Below are positions 35,641 through 48,848 of a DNA stretch of 64,000 bases, piece after piece. Origin of the DNA: Torreya grandis (Eukaryota; Streptophyta; Pinopsida; Cupressales; Taxaceae). The notes under the pieces were generated by a model. That model did no database searches. It was not told where the DNA came from and was given only the letters and a program-made list of their open reading frames with translations. The stretch's first letter is position 1; every line of letters starts with the position of its first letter. The position numbers were made by a program, and so were the translations under genes. Location: positions 11,800,001 to 11,864,000 of the forward strand of contig JARHVA010000006.1 in the NCBI GenBank assembly GCA_037957365.1, given 5' to 3'.

Positions 35641-38067
35641 CCCATGAATGATTAATATGAGGTGGATAGAAATCTATCTCTTAAACCATATTAGCATCAT
35701 TGGTGTCTTGAAAAAAGCCATAAAAGTCATTTTATGTGGCCATTATATCATAAGTTGGATTTTAAGTGATTCCACCATAAGTGTAGCTAGACATATCCAT
35801 GCAAATGATGAAATCTCTAAAATAAAAAGGCATAGAGTTCTACAAACTCTGAAAAACTATGTCCAAAGGACAAATGGTTCAAGCTTGGTCTGACTTGGTC
35901 GAAGGGGTGGAGCTGTATCTCCAATATGGTTTGAAAGTGGAGTTGTATCTCCAAAATAATTTGTGTTAATACTTGGTATAAAACATCCTAATTTCAAATG
36001 TCTAACATCAAATTTCATACGCACAAAATGTCAAGAATTTGAATAAAAACTTCATGCCAAAGGTCTAGGTCAAAGTGTTCCAAACAAGGTCTAAACTAGG
36101 AAAGGGAAAAGTTGAGTTGCTAGGTCTTTTGTCCAAATGTAGAGTCAAAAGATAGGCTCAAACAAATAAGCATGTGCTAGGAATTTTAGCCAAATAGTGT
36201 CAAAAGCTATACTTGAAACAAAGGCTGATGTGATTTGATTTAATCTAACAAGTTTAGAAAAAACTTTGACATAGACCCGACACATGGAATCAAACATAAA
36301 CATGATTAGTTGGCATAAGACATAAGACAAAAGGCTCTTTGAAAAAGGCTATGTTCTCCTAAATAAAGGCACAAATAATGATGAGAATAGGCATTACACA
36401 AATAAACCATCAATAATTTTCAATTTTGGGTAATCGATTAACCAGAGCTATGAAAACCAAAAGAGAAATATCTATGTATCAACCCCATGAATTGAGGCCT
36501 AAACAAAAAATAATCAATGTTTAGATCTAAACTTGACAAGGCTAATTGAAAACTCAATGTTGAAAACTAGGATTTGACCAAATAGGCTAGACAAGATTGG
36601 ACAACATGACGGCATAAGACAAAGGTCTAAATGGTATGCATGATGTGGTTTGAAATAATGGTTTTTGGCACAAGATAAACTTGTCTTGAAGTAATTTGAA
36701 TAGCCTAACGGCAAAAGCATTCTCGAATGATGTGATCAATGCTATATTTCAAAAGATTCAAAGGCACAAATGGTTTGACATGATTTAGGAAACATAAAAC
36801 TACCCTCCACAACTCAAATGTGTTGTTTTGACATGGCTTAAGAACAAACAAACAAATATTTAACCTCAAAACATACTAAGCTAAAAGGACCAAAATACAC
36901 TAAGTATAATTTTCCAAATCCTTGCAAGGGTATGGAAAAATGGGGTCTACTAAACGAGCAAGGTTTCAATCATTCTAGGGGAATCAATTGCATAATGACT
37001 TTCATGTTAAACAATGAAAAAGAAAATCTCTAAAATTGGGTGACCATAGAATTGGATAATTGTAAAAGGACTAGTCCTTTTTACAACCACTACATCTTGC
37101 TATTCACTTAGTGTAGTGTAATGTCCAAATGTAGATACATCCCATGTACAACTCCAAAGGATTAAGTAAATTCAATGCTGGGAGGTGAAACCCTGAGTTA
37201 AAGCTTCCCTAAAGAACTCATGGAAGGTAATGACATCCCCCTCACAAGCCAAGTTTGCATGAAAATAAAGAAAGCATAAAATAGAAAGACTTTAGGGTCA
37301 TTTTCAAGATCACCTAAAATTTAACGAGTTTTTAGAGAGTGCTTTAGATGACATTCTATTTAAGCCTTGGACTAGGATATTTGCAATAGGAATGGTGCTT
37401 TTGATTCCAAGGGTTCCCTAAAGGGGACAAAAGGAAGAGCATACATGCAACATTCCTCTTTTTGCCAAAAAAAATCTAACTAAACAACTATTGCAAACAC
37501 AAATTGACAAGTGTGTTCAATTTTAAACCCAAAAGGAAAGATTTGGTGGTGTCCATATGACCCCTTGGTATTAGTTGAAAACTTTGAAAACATTCATAAA
37601 AAACATCTAAATTCTTTTTTAAACACCAATAACAAGGTTCCTAATTGATTTTTAAGCATGAAAAGGTGATTTAAACATGTTTTGAACAAATATCAAGCTT
37701 GGTATTATAGCAAAATTGTTAGCATATCCTTTAGATTTGAAGCTCTTTTTAGTTTGAAACAATAAACTTTGGAAAAGTAGCTCTCAAATCTATGTTTTTA
37801 GAAAAACACAGTGACTGACATCGGTTATTACCACTGACATAGATTACTCTAGCTAACCGAGATCTGGCTAATGTTAGTTATGTTGATCGATGTTGGTTAA
37901 GTTAGTAATTGATGTTAGCATTTCTTATCGATGTTAGTTATTGTGTAAAAATCATGGAAAGCAAAAATGGAAAAATAAAGTTAGAAAATCAATTACAAGA
38001 ATTTTAAAGGCTCAAATAAATATTTTAGAGTTTCAAAATGATCTCCTTCATGTGTAGGATGTGTCTA
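35641..38067. other. Element F leader region
   Basis: About 2.4 kb between the primer site and the repeat-protein ORF. No sustained frame is seen on either strand. A cluster of ATCGATGTTAGTTA-like words lies at 37815-37935. The rest is unassigned. Confidence 0.45.
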
Positions 38068-38087
38068 GTCCCATCGGGTGTGTCATA
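38068..38087 (-). other. Primer binding site region of element F
   Basis: On the minus strand GACACACCCGATGGGAC follows the 5' LTR after two bases. It aligns well with the primer site of element E (GGCACATCCAGTGGGAC), which places F with the Tat branch even though it has no recognisable pol. Confidence 0.55.
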
Positions 38088-39277
38088 TGTGATCTAGGAA
38101 TTTGACTCAAGAAAAGATGGTTAGTATGGTGTTAGTTCCAAAATGAAATAAACACACTAATAACATAACATATCTAGGCCTAGAAACTAGGAAGAGCTTA
38201 GTTAACAAAATAAAATGACAAACACAACTAGAAAGTAAGGAATAAAACAAAATAATTCCTTCACCTTCCTTGGATGCTCCAAATGCCTTTGTAGTGATGG
38301 TTTGCTTAGCTTGTGCTCATGAAGTATTTAGCAATGGTAGCTAGGCTACCTCCATCTCTCCTTAGCACCTTGTGGATTTGGCTTGGCTTAGCTTGGAATC
38401 AATTTTGAATTATAACTTTGCATTATCAAGTCCTTTGAAGATATTTGAGCATAATAAATTTGCACCAAAATAGCTTAGAAATGATGTGGTAAGGCCTCCT
38501 ATTTATAGATTTTTGAGAATGATCAGAATCAACCTCAACCATCCATCTCAAGATTGAGATGTGTAGTTGAAGATTAATTTAATTTTTGGAATTAATTTTG
38601 TAATTATCCTCATCATGACATTGGAAGAAGGGGAAATTAAGAGGCATGGAGGGCATCATAGAAGGCATTGATAAGGCATGTGAGGCATGAATCCTGATAT
38701 TTGTGGTATTTATGTCCTATGGATGTCTTCCCAAGAAATGAGGTCACTTGATGATGCATATATTCAATATTTATTTTTAAAAACAAGTATTTAACAAGGT
38801 TATATGGAATTTTTCATTATGCCTTGATTTGGGTTAATCAACTCTTAAGCATGATTAAGCACTTTGTGCACAAATTACTCAAATTAATAAGAATGCCTTA
38901 TTATTGGTCCAAAATTTGATTAGATTTGAATTGTAAGGTGATGTTAGATGAATTGGAACCATATTCCGATTTATGAAGTTACCAATATCAAATAACAAAG
39001 GCACATGTCTTGTGCAAAATATTTTATTGGGAAGAGCAATCCAAAGCACCCTGGTGTAAATTTGGCATTTTGACTCAGAATGAACTGATCAAAGTTAGCT
39101 AGCCCATAAATTACATTGCCCCATTTAGGGATACCCTAGCCAAAATTGGCACTTGAATATGTTAGTTTCACATCATTTAACGTGCTTTAGTGTTTTTAGT
39201 CCAAATTGTGTGTTTTGAATGGAAATTGGCCAAAATATTGGTTGGAGGTTATTAGTGGCCAATTTTAGGTGTCTAAA
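38088..39277 (-). repeat. Right (5') LTR of element F
   Basis: Direct repeat of 30272-31470. On minus it starts T-T-TAGACACCTAAA, close to the TGTAGACAC start of element E. It is bounded by the ATTAT duplication at 39278-39282. Confidence 0.85.
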
Positions 39278-39282
39278 ATTAT

Positions 39283-39930
39283 AAATTCACAAGTGTGATT
39301 GGAAGGGATTTAATTTATGCCAATATGAACAAGGACCTCATGATTTACTTGGCCTTGGGTTTGTACCACCTAAAGAACCCACCAATTCACCCAAACCTAT
39401 TGACACCATCAAGGAAGGCATCCCCTCCTCACTAAACCAACCTCCTTTAAAGTCTAAGGATTTTGATATCATTACTACTAACTCTTTTTTATCAACACCT
39501 TTAGTTTAGGCCCCTTGACCTATCAAAAGGATTTACAAATTCAAACCCTTCCTCTCATCCATCTTGAAATGATATAGAAAGATTCTCATACCATCAATAC
39601 CATCCAACATCAAGATGATGATTCTATTCTCACCTACCTTGGTACCCCAGATTATTCAATCCATAAATATTTTCCTCCTAAATCCTCAACTATGTTGAAT
39701 GAATCCACCATAAATATCAACTTGGGCACTACAAACAACCACTGTGTTGTCAAATTGGGCCATTCATGTGTTGTCAAATTGGGCCAATCACTGAATGCAA
39801 AAGAACTTCAAGACTTTTCCTCTTTCCTCTAAGACTGCAACATAGAATTCACTTAGTCTTACAATGATATGCTTGGGATTGACCCCACCATTACCACCCA
39901 TAACATAGTCACTCATTGTGATGCCATTAT
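39283..39930 (+). pseudogene. Element E protease-RT linker with G-patch-like motif
   Basis: Directly after element F the frame reads QYEQGPHDLLGLGFVP (about 39322-39371), the glycine-rich block found between protease and RT in Tat-branch polyproteins. It shows that 30272-39282 is an insertion into a once continuous frame. The rest is Lys/Pro/Ser-rich and interrupted. Confidence 0.65.
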
Positions 39931-39934
39931 TTTT

Positions 39935-40700
39935 AAATATAAACTTTGATGCAAGCATCCTCGCATAGCCATTCTCATCAAAGAAAAGCTTCAATGTCTC
40001 CTAGCTATAAACTTTATTCAAACCATTGATTACCCCCAATGGATCTCAAATATCATACTTATCACCAAAGCTATTGGGGGTCTATGTATTTGTGTTGACT
40101 TTTTTGACCTTAACCTTACCTACCCCAAGGATGAATTTCCTCTACCTAGTATTGACTAGCTTATTGATCCTACAGTCGACCACGAGATGTTATCTCTCAT
40201 GAATGGGTTTTTGGGTTATAATCAGATCTTGATTACTCTTGAAGATCAACATAAAACCACCTTTACACCCCCTTGGGTAAATTTTTACTATATATTCATG
40301 CCTTTTGGGTTAAAGAATGTTGGTATAACCTACCAGCAAGCCATGACCTACATCTTTTATGACCTCATCCACACCATCATAAAGGACTATGTCAATGATA
40401 TTTTAGGAAAATCCAAATATCACCAAGATCATTTAAAAGTTCTTAGCATTATATTTCCATGTTAGATTCAACCCTAAGAAATGTGTTTTTGGGGTCCTTT
40501 TAGGAAAGCTTCTTGGCTTTATCATCTTTCTTTGAAGAATCAAAGTAGATCCTACCAAGGTCAAAGCAATCTTGGAGATGCCCCCTCATACTAATATTAA
40601 GCAACTTTGTAACCTACAAGGAAAGCTTTAATCCATTCATCATTTCATTTCTCAACTTCAAACTAGTGCCAACCTTTTCATCAGCTTCTAAAGAAGGAAT
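39935..40700 (+). pseudogene. Element E reverse transcriptase remnant
   Basis: Landmarks are WISNIILITKAIGGLCICVDF near 40040-40105, MNGFLGYNQILI near 40199-40235 and FMPFGLKNVGITYQQAM near 40297-40347. The active-site strand near 40387 reads DYVNDILGKSK; the family's YVDDILVKSK has lost its first Asp to Asn. A frame is open at 40187-40465 and shifts afterwards. The sequence matches Tat-lineage RT more closely than the A/B subgroup in its YV(D/N)DI motif. Confidence 0.8.
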
Positions 40701-41150
40701 GCCTCCTTTAAATAGAATAGTGATTATCAAAAAGACTTTGAATCGCTCCAATAGTACCTTTTGTCACCACCTATCCTCATACCTCCTAAGGATGACCACC
40801 CCTTTCACCTATATATCTCTACCATTGACCATTCCTTAGGTGTAATGTTGGCTCATCAAGATGAAAAACATAGAGAAACAACCATATACTACATTAGCTA
40901 CACATTTATAGAATATGAGACCCGATATACCCATACCAAGAAACTTTGCTTCGCCTTGAATTTTATGGCCACTAAAATTTTCCACTACCTTCTTAAACAT
41001 AAAACCTATGTCATAACCAACACCAATCCACTCAATTACATGCATTATAAGCCATACCAAAACTACCATATGGCCAAGTGGTTTATGCTCTTAGCAGAGT
41101 TTGATCTTGAGTTCCTTTAGAAAAAGTCAATTAAGGGGCAAGTCATTACC
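40701..41150 (+). pseudogene. Element E RT-linked RNase H remnant
   Basis: The frame 40761-41118 is open: HPFHLYISTIDHSLGVMLA (first catalytic position Asp to Thr region), YYISYTFIEYETRYTHTKK (catalytic Glu zone), and YLLKHKTYVITNTNPLNYM, where the family has T-D-x-x-x-L; the Asp is now Asn. Ends with the W-x-x-x-L-x-E-F-D block (KWFMLLAEFDLEF). Confidence 0.75.
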
Positions 41151-41254
41151 AACCAATTGGCTGAAGCAACTTTGATATATCACCAAACTCCTCTTGAATT
41201 TCCAAATGAATCCATCACCACTCTTTCCCAAGAGGGCATGATTTACCAAATGAT

Positions 41255-41610
41255 TATGTTCTTCTATGTGTCAAAGTGTCAACATGGTGGGGGGATAGGT
41301 ATCATTCTATCCCCTTCGATGGTGAACCCATTCCTTTATCCTTCAAACTTGACCTTGAATACACCAATAATATGGTTGAGTATGGAGCCTTAGTCATAGG
41401 TCTCCAAACCACTCTAGCCTTGAGAATTAAGATAATCAATGTCTTTGGTGATTCCTAGATCATGGTCAACTAGGTCAATGGCTTCTATAAATGTAATAAT
41501 GATCTCTTAAAAAAATAAAAACTTTTAGTTGACAAACTCTTAGCATCATTACAATGTTACCTAGTCTAATATATTCCTTGATCTACCAATAAATTCTTTG
41601 ACATAATGAC
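41255..41610 (+). pseudogene. Element E extra (archaeal-type) RNase H, downstream of RNase H
   Basis: Landmarks are HGGGIGIIL (after the degraded first Asp), IPLSFKLDLEYTNNMVEYG (catalytic Glu in NNMVEYGAL), then LRIKIINVFGDS and an N-x-V-NGFYKC segment near 41445-41495. It ends with the family's basic-then-Asn region near 41580. It is the same type of domain as at 7570-7965 but sits after the RT-linked RNase H, the usual Tat arrangement. Confidence 0.75.
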
Positions 41611-41799
41611 TTGCCTTACTTCCCAGATCCCTTCTCAGCCTTCCAATTCCAAAATCATTGTCACCATTCATTATTTTACCACACCCTCTTATAACCAATC
41701 TAACACCCCTACCTTTGGTAATGTGGAGGAATACCTATTTGACATTTGGTATGACCAAACTTTTAACAACCTCAACCAAGGCATCGTTCCTCCCAAACT

Positions 41800-42870
41800 C
41801 TATAGGAATGCTTAAAGAACCTTTGTTCAGAGTACCTCTCATTACACCATACTAGGGGGAATCCTTTAAAAATGTGGTTTCAATAGTCTCCTTATTCATT
41901 TCCTATGTAACCATGAAGCTTCCCATGCTATCAAGGAAATACATGATGGGATATGTGGGGGACACTTTAACAATCTATTGGTCACTAAACGTATCCTTCA
42001 CCTTGGCTAATATTGGCCCATCCTCAACCAAGACTATTGTGATTATGTAAAAAAGTATGTTAAATGTCAAAAAAATGCTAATTTACATCATGCACTAGCC
42101 AATGGCCTCCAAGTATCTAAGGACTTTTGTCCTTTCTCATAATGGGGGCTTGATCTAATTAGGTAAATCAACCCCCATTATTCGTAAAGACATAGCTTGA
42201 TCAACACAACCATCAAATATTTCACTAAGTGGGTAGAATCAATTCCTCTTATCTCAACCAAAGTGGAGAAAATTATTGACTTTATCAACCATCATATCAT
42301 CTACTGCTTCAGGGTTCCTCATAAGATCATCATCGATAATGGTAAATCTTTCAAAAAAAAGTAAGTCCAAGAACTGTGTGATGCATTTGGCATCGACTTA
42401 AGCTTTTCCTTGCCTTACTATCTATAAGAAAATGGATAGGTAGAAGCATCTAACAAAATCCTTAAAAAATACTAACCAAATTCATTAGTGCCTCAAGTTG
42501 GGATTGGCACTTGCACATCCTATTCACTTTATGGGCCTATTTCACTAGCATTCAAACCTCTATGGGTGTTACCCCTTTCTCTCTAGTCTTCAGAGCAGAG
42601 GCAGTCTTGTCTCTTGAAGTCCGAATTCCCTCTCTTCGCATACATTTACAAGATCTTATTTTTGAAGAAGATTATCATCAACATCATTCAGCTCATCTTG
42701 AGTTACTTGATGAGTTTCATTTAATATCCATCACCAACCTCCATATCTATCAAGAGCATATCAAACCCATTTATAACAAGCACCTCAAACAACGAGACTT
42801 TAATATCAAAGATATCATCCTAAAAGAAAACCAACATGTGACCAACATGGAGAAAAATAAATGAGGAAAG
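41800..42870 (+). pseudogene. Element E integrase remnant
   Basis: HHCC domain: NHEASHAIKEIHDGICGGHF near 41911-41970, then CDYVKKYVKCQK near 42029-42070. Core: T-I-K-Y-F-T-KWVESIPL near 42210-42250 (T-D-Y-F in the family; Asp lost) and KIIIDNGKSF near 42326-42355 (second Asp present). ENG-x-VEASNKILKK near 42430-42470 keeps the Glu region. The C-terminal part overlaps an open frame at 42511-42862. Several stops. Confidence 0.75.
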
Positions 42871-43408
42871 TTTGCTTTGAATTTTCTTAGAGCCTACATC
42901 ATTACCCATAAGTATGGATCAAGAGATTATTATTTTTCATCTCTCAAAGGCAAACTATAACATGAGCCTCTTAATGCTTCACATCTACATTCATTCTTCT
43001 ATTAAAGAAGGATCAATGTCACTTTTTTTCTAACTTAAATGCATCCCTTGATTAACGATATTTTCACCTTCACCCATCTTCCTCCTCTCCTTATGAGGAT
43101 AATTTATTGCAACATAGAACCATGTGATTAACCATCATAGTCATAGCCTAATCCTAAATATGGGTACCATGGCTCTACCCATAGCATGGTTCACATGGAT
43201 ACTTTTTGTCTATAACAAGATGGAATCTCATGGTTATTATCTCTCAAATCACCTCCTTTCACATACCATTAACCTTCTTGTGTTAAATTTTTTCCCTCAT
43301 AATGGTAAACCTATGAACCTAATTAGACTTGTCCATGTCTAAAAACATCACATCCAAAGATGATTTGGATATCAAAGTATTACTTGGGTCAATATCTTAA
43401 GCATTATA

Positions 43409-43548
43409 GATTGCTCCCTTGAAGTACAACTACCCAAAAACAAAATACAAATTTCCAAATATAAGGTCAACTACTCTCTTGAAGGACAACTATCGAGAAC
43501 ATTAAACAAAGCCAATAAACTTAGACCACTCCCTTGAAGGATGGCTAA
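43409..43548 (+). repeat. Imperfect ~55-60-bp repeats, CT(C/T)CCTTGAAGGACAACTA
   Basis: Units centre on CTCTCTTGAAGGACAACTA at 43409, 43469 and 43524 (spacing 60 and 55); a weaker unit lies near 43655. They follow the integrase of element E by about 0.5 kb. Confidence 0.6.
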
Positions 43549-44439
43549 GTTAACTTTGTCAAAAGAAGAGAAATTCCTTGGAATCTTCCTACATCGATCA
43601 ACTTCCCATATGCAACAATAAAATAAAAGACCCACTATCACAATCAAAGAAAATTCTAAATAATCTTGAAAGCTACAATCGACTCTCAAACAACATAATA
43701 ATATGGAAATGGTAATCGACTTTCATATGTAGACTTCCTGCATTGTATATCTAGCATATGACATGGACTTGTCTATTATTATTCTTAGGTCACCTATACA
43801 AGGGGAAAACTTACCCACGTAAGGTTACCATACATATTACCCTTTATCCTTCATACCACCTATCACCCATCTTCCCTTCATGTTATCTTCGAATCAGGGG
43901 ATTTAGAGCTTACTTAACATGTTGAGATCAAGAAACTTGTTTTATCAACCAACACATGATAATGCAAAGCATTCAAAAGGATTATTTTCCTTAAGATAGT
44001 CTAACTTTGGGTTTTGTTTTGTCTCTCATTTCTTGAGTTATACCTCATTTCTTGTTCTCTCATTGTTGAGTCATGTATTCTATTAGATCCATGTCTCATG
44101 ATTTTTCATCTAGTATGGTTATCTAACCTAATTATGTACCACCACTATCATCCATCTAATCATCATAACCCTAACCATAAATAACATCAGAATAACATTA
44201 ATGTCAAATCCCTATTTATGATTAATTAACCCACCTTTTGGAGATACAATTCACTGTAACCTCAACCTATCTTCGGTGCACACCCTTTCTCCACAAACCT
44301 TAAACAAAACTAGACCATGTGGTCCATCAAATTAGGGCAACCTGTTTGAGCACCATTCTCCAACCCTTGTTGAACTACATTATCTTGATGTCCATGGACT
44401 ATGTAGGTGTTGCTTGACTTTTAAGGGTAGTTCAACCAC

Positions 44440-46350
44440 TAACAACTAATTACCCTCCCCTTTTTCTTCTCATTAATTTCCATTTCTAATAGTGGCCTCT
44501 TGCTTAAGGAATCCTATGTGAAAAAAGCTTTGGATTCTTCCTAGCATCCATATATTTTAACATCATATAATAATTCCTCTTTGTTTTTTCCCCACTGGGA
44601 GAACTATATTGGCCTAAGGTCTTTTGGACTATGTAGGCAGTGCTTAGTTACTAAGGTTAACTTGACCACATTCTTTATTTTATTTTCCCTTCTCACCTAA
44701 TATCTTTTCCTTCACTTCTCTACCAATCTCTTCACCACCTCCCTCCCTTCAACTTGTCAATCTCTTTTAACCACTTTTCTAGCTTGTCAATCTCTTTTAA
44801 CATAAGGATTGACATCCTTCCTCATTGGCCCCTCTTATCTCCCATAAAGTCACTACCTACTCTACCTTGTTGGCCTCCTTATTGCCTTGTGCATGCTTCA
44901 TGGCTTGCTCCCCCACCCACCTTTAATGTTTTTTATCCCTATCTCTACTTCTGACCAACCTTGTCCTTTATCCCCTTTGTCTTATTCCATCATCCTCATC
45001 CTTTCCCCTTCCCCTTGGCAACCTGGCATACCCTCTTCCTCACTCTCTTTTCCTCACCAATTCCACATCATCATGTTCCCTTACACATTGATAGACACTT
45101 TTACCTCCTTATCTTCTTTGCTACCACATTATTACTACTCTTCCACTACTTCTAAACCACCTTCATTCAAATTCTCAGTTCCTGTTTTCCTCTTTCCCAT
45201 ATTTTCAATCTAACATGCTTTCTATTTATTTTATTTATTCTAGCATCCAATTTTTTTACGTGTGCCACCACTCTATGTCATTTTGCCATTCTTCCCACCT
45301 TTTCCATTTTTTTCCTCAATAACTAACTTCTAATTGGGTCTTTATCCTTTGACAAGCTTTCCATAATTACCCTTTTTTTCTTATCTGTTCTTGACTTTTG
45401 CACTTTGCATTCCCTTTTTTCTCTTTCCATCTTGGTACTCACTTATCTTTTACATCTATGTGAGTATTTGTGCTTTATATCCTACTTCATTCTTCTTATT
45501 ATCATCTTGATCTTCATCCCTTATTTTCATCTCATTCCCTTTCATTATGTTCCCCTATTTCTTCACCACCTCACCACCTTTTAAGCTTGTCAATATCTTC
45601 TAATCCCTCATTCAGCTTGTCAATCTCTTCTAAAAATATAATTGCAACATGCCTTATCTCTTTAGCTTCTTATCCACCCATCCTTTGCTTCTCATCATTT
45701 TTCTTAACCCCTTTCCCATTTTCCATCCCATTCTCATCTCCAACACCGCCTTCTGATTTGTTTCATTGTTCCTCTCCTTGCCTATCATCATCCATCCTTA
45801 CTTGGTAATGTCTTCACCTGCTTCTTCACTCTCCTATCATCCTTTTTGTGTCCTCATTTCACTCATTTTTCCTCCTATTTCCTTTTCTTCTATGTATTTC
45901 CTTATTTTTCATTTTCATCAATAAACTATTTTATCCTTGGTCTTTTATAGACTTATTTTCAAACCTTTCATGGCCTCCCATATTTCTCATCCTCCCCTTA
46001 CCCTTTATGATTATTAAACTTCTTTCCCCATTCTTTTCAATTCTCCAATCTATCATTCTTTAGCACATTCCTTGAACTCCCATCTTCTACCTTTAATTTT
46101 TCTTCTCTTTTCTCCATTTCATTTCCTTTTTTTATCTCTCTTGATGAAATTCCTTATTCTTCCCAACCTTCCTTTTTTCCTCCTCCATATCCATGATTGG
46201 TTCCCTCCATCCTTCTCCATCTTCATATTTATCTATGACCTCGTTGTCTCCTCTACCTATCTCTTCATCCATATCCTAGTTTGCCTTTACCTTATCCCTT
46301 GTTTGATCTCCTTTATTTTCTCCCATTAGTACTCCATATTCTCACTCATT
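44440..46350. repeat. Pyrimidine-rich block with repeated AGCTTGTCAATCTCTTCTAA
   Basis: Nearly 2 kb of the + strand is dominated by C and T. A 20-base word occurs four times: 44751, 44781, 45584 and 45614, each pair 30 bases apart and preceded by CTTCACCACCTC. The arrangement indicates a diverged duplication of a larger unit about 833 bases long. Confidence 0.7.
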
Positions 46351-48848
46351 TGAGTACAGTCACCAGTTGCATTGCTTATACATGCATATACATTTTTGCT
46401 TGTTCATGTCCTCTGCTCTATTGCTTTAATGCATGAAATATCATCAGGTTCACTACTTCAAGACATCCATTTCTTCCTTCACTATCTTTATCAATTAAAC
46501 ATGGGTCCTCCTTTTGTCCCTCTCCAACTAGTCCCTTGGCCCTATCCATCACCTCTTCAACCTTTAAACCCTCTACACATTTTGAGTGTACTTGATAGAG
46601 TGTGATCAACACACCTTTTTTATCCTTTAATGCATGTTCATGTAATGCATTTGTATGGATTATGTTCATTAAGCCAATCCCACTTCAAGTATGTTTTTAT
46701 TCCTTATCTTAGAAGAAACATCATGCCCTCTTCTTGTCCTAATGTGCTTAAGTTGATATTTTCATTACAACATTGTCTCTTGATTATATTCTTCACTTTA
46801 CCATCTAGTGTTATTCATTACCTTACCTCATTTGCTTTACCTTAAGTGAGATTACAACAATCATAAATCATAACAATCATAACCATAGCCATAATATTCA
46901 TGAGTACCAACATAATCCTAAGCATAATAACATTCAAACAATGACATCCAACACATTTTGTACATGTTTACAACAAATTGTGCAATATTTTATTTAGGGT
47001 ATGAGAAGCCACATGACACATATAAAGTTATCAAACTATCCACACCTCACCTAATGCTTCTATATACATTATTTTCCTACCTAAGCATTAAGTCGATTAT
47101 CTAGTGACTCTAGATTTATGTTCAACCATCCTTCTACTTAATTACTCCTTGAATTAACATCTGTAACATTCCCTATATCAATGGCCAGTAAAGGGTATAC
47201 TTTATTCTCCTCTTCTGCATTCATCCCCATAGGGTTAGAATCATATTCAACTCTATGTCTTTCACCCTAATCACCCATCACAACCATTTCATCCCTTTAT
47301 TATAATTGTTCTACTTGCATAGGTACAACCTATTGTTACCTTAGTGCACATCCTCTTGGATAGTGAGGGTTCCTTATATGGATAGGTTGAAGATCATGTT
47401 CTCTAGCCCTAAACCTTTTGTAATGAAAGTCTCACCTTCTTCAGTATTGAGGAGGTAAGAGTTTTGTCTTGAGCTTAAGTCATGGGTGCCTTTCCTCTTA
47501 TTTTTGGTTTAAAAACACTTCCTTTATCACCATTACATGTTTTAGTATTCAATAGATACACAAATTCACCATGTAGATAATTTTGGGTCATGGGGATTGT
47601 TTATTATCTCTACCATTGCTCCCATTTTTCACCATCTTCAACCTCTTATAGTTCTCTACACCCTGAACAACCTATAAAACCAAATGACATCATGATAGGT
47701 ATTCATTCTTACCATGATTATTTAAATAGACTACCTAACTATTATTCCTCATCAACATGATTATCCATTCCACTAATGGGGAGGGTCCTATGATGTGATT
47801 GATTCCCTTGAATAGCCTTCCCACTTAAAATGGTCATGTCTACTTACCTTTTCATGTGGACACGTAGCCCTAGATCCAACTGGTTATCTCAATATAGTCA
47901 TTATGTGCTATCATGATGTCTTTTTTTACCCTTTTCATATGAATTACATATGATGTCTTTGTTTTCTTTTTCATATTTTAGTCCTTATAGGCCTGGTGGT
48001 CATTTGCATCATTATCACCTTTAACCTAGTTGACATAAATTGGTTTCTAGCCATAGGCCATTGTAATGATCACCCCTTTGAAACTACTATTGTTTCTAGT
48101 GATGGTAGCTCCCAAATGTTTCCCACTATGAAAGCTCCCCCATCTTATCCAACTATATAACTATTATCCTAGACCATGTAACTCCCTGTTTAGTAGGGCC
48201 TCTTTTAAGTAGAACCCAAAGTTATTGGTTCTAAAGAATTGGAATGGAGAATGCAGACATGGACAACTTTTGCCCATATTATCTATGCAACTCTTGAGTA
48301 AGGCATAATCCATCCTCAATTTCTCACTATGCTACTAATTTTATACCTTATAAAATCTAATTAGCCATCAAATAAATTATTTATAGGTCATCACTTCGCT
48401 ACTTCCCTTTTGAATCATAGTGATGATGACCTTTCACTAATAAGACTATGTAGATCCTAATAGATGCCCATTTCCTAAAACTCAACTTGTAGTAATAGAT
48501 GCCGTCACTATGCTTATACCCTCACATAATTTTAGGAGGCATAACCTCCTCATGAAGGTACCCATTCTTTAACTTAGCTCTATCACAAGATATTTGTGAT
48601 GCTTAGCTTTTTGTTACCCACTTATTTATCCTACCTTACCCATATGTGTCTTCTCCTCATAATGCATGTGGGATTATTATGGTGACTATTCACCAATATA
48701 CACCATGATGCCTCACCATTACCAAAATATCAACCTACACCTAATCATATGGTATATCACATTAGGGAAACCCATCTAAATTCTACTATCGAACTAGATT
48801 TGGCCTAATGTTTTATTGGATATCACATCCATGAAACTATGTAGGTAG

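Larger units (their letters stand above)
30272..39277 (-). mobile_element. Element F: LTR retrotransposon lacking recognisable pol, nested in E
   Basis: A 9.0-kb element with LTRs at 30272-31470 and 38088-39277 and an exact ATTAT duplication (30267-30271 and 39278-39282). It splits the protease-RT linker of E. Minus orientation is inferred from four points. On the minus strand the LTR ends in TAGATCACA. A polypurine-like AAATAGGGGTAAAC abuts the left LTR. A Tat-like primer site abuts the right LTR. The only sustained coding signal is on minus. I found no protease, RT or integrase motif on either strand, so it looks like a large non-autonomous derivative. By eye about 20 of the first 210 LTR bases differ, giving an intermediate age. 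Confidence 0.8.
42871..48848. other. Element E long 3' non-coding region, left portion
   Basis: About 6 kb with no protein domain. It includes three to four units of a ~55-60-base repeat (43409-43548), a strongly pyrimidine-rich block (about 44440-46350) and a repeated GGACTATGTAGG word at 44397 and 44620. The region continues after element D at 60905. Frames here are rich in Ser/Leu/Pro/Phe only because of base composition. Confidence 0.6.

Noticed and set aside
44754..46845. Many overlapping + strand frames rich in Ser, Leu, Pro and Phe
   Set aside because: They follow from C/T-rich base composition. Frames overlap, share no domain and have no coding periodicity I can see.
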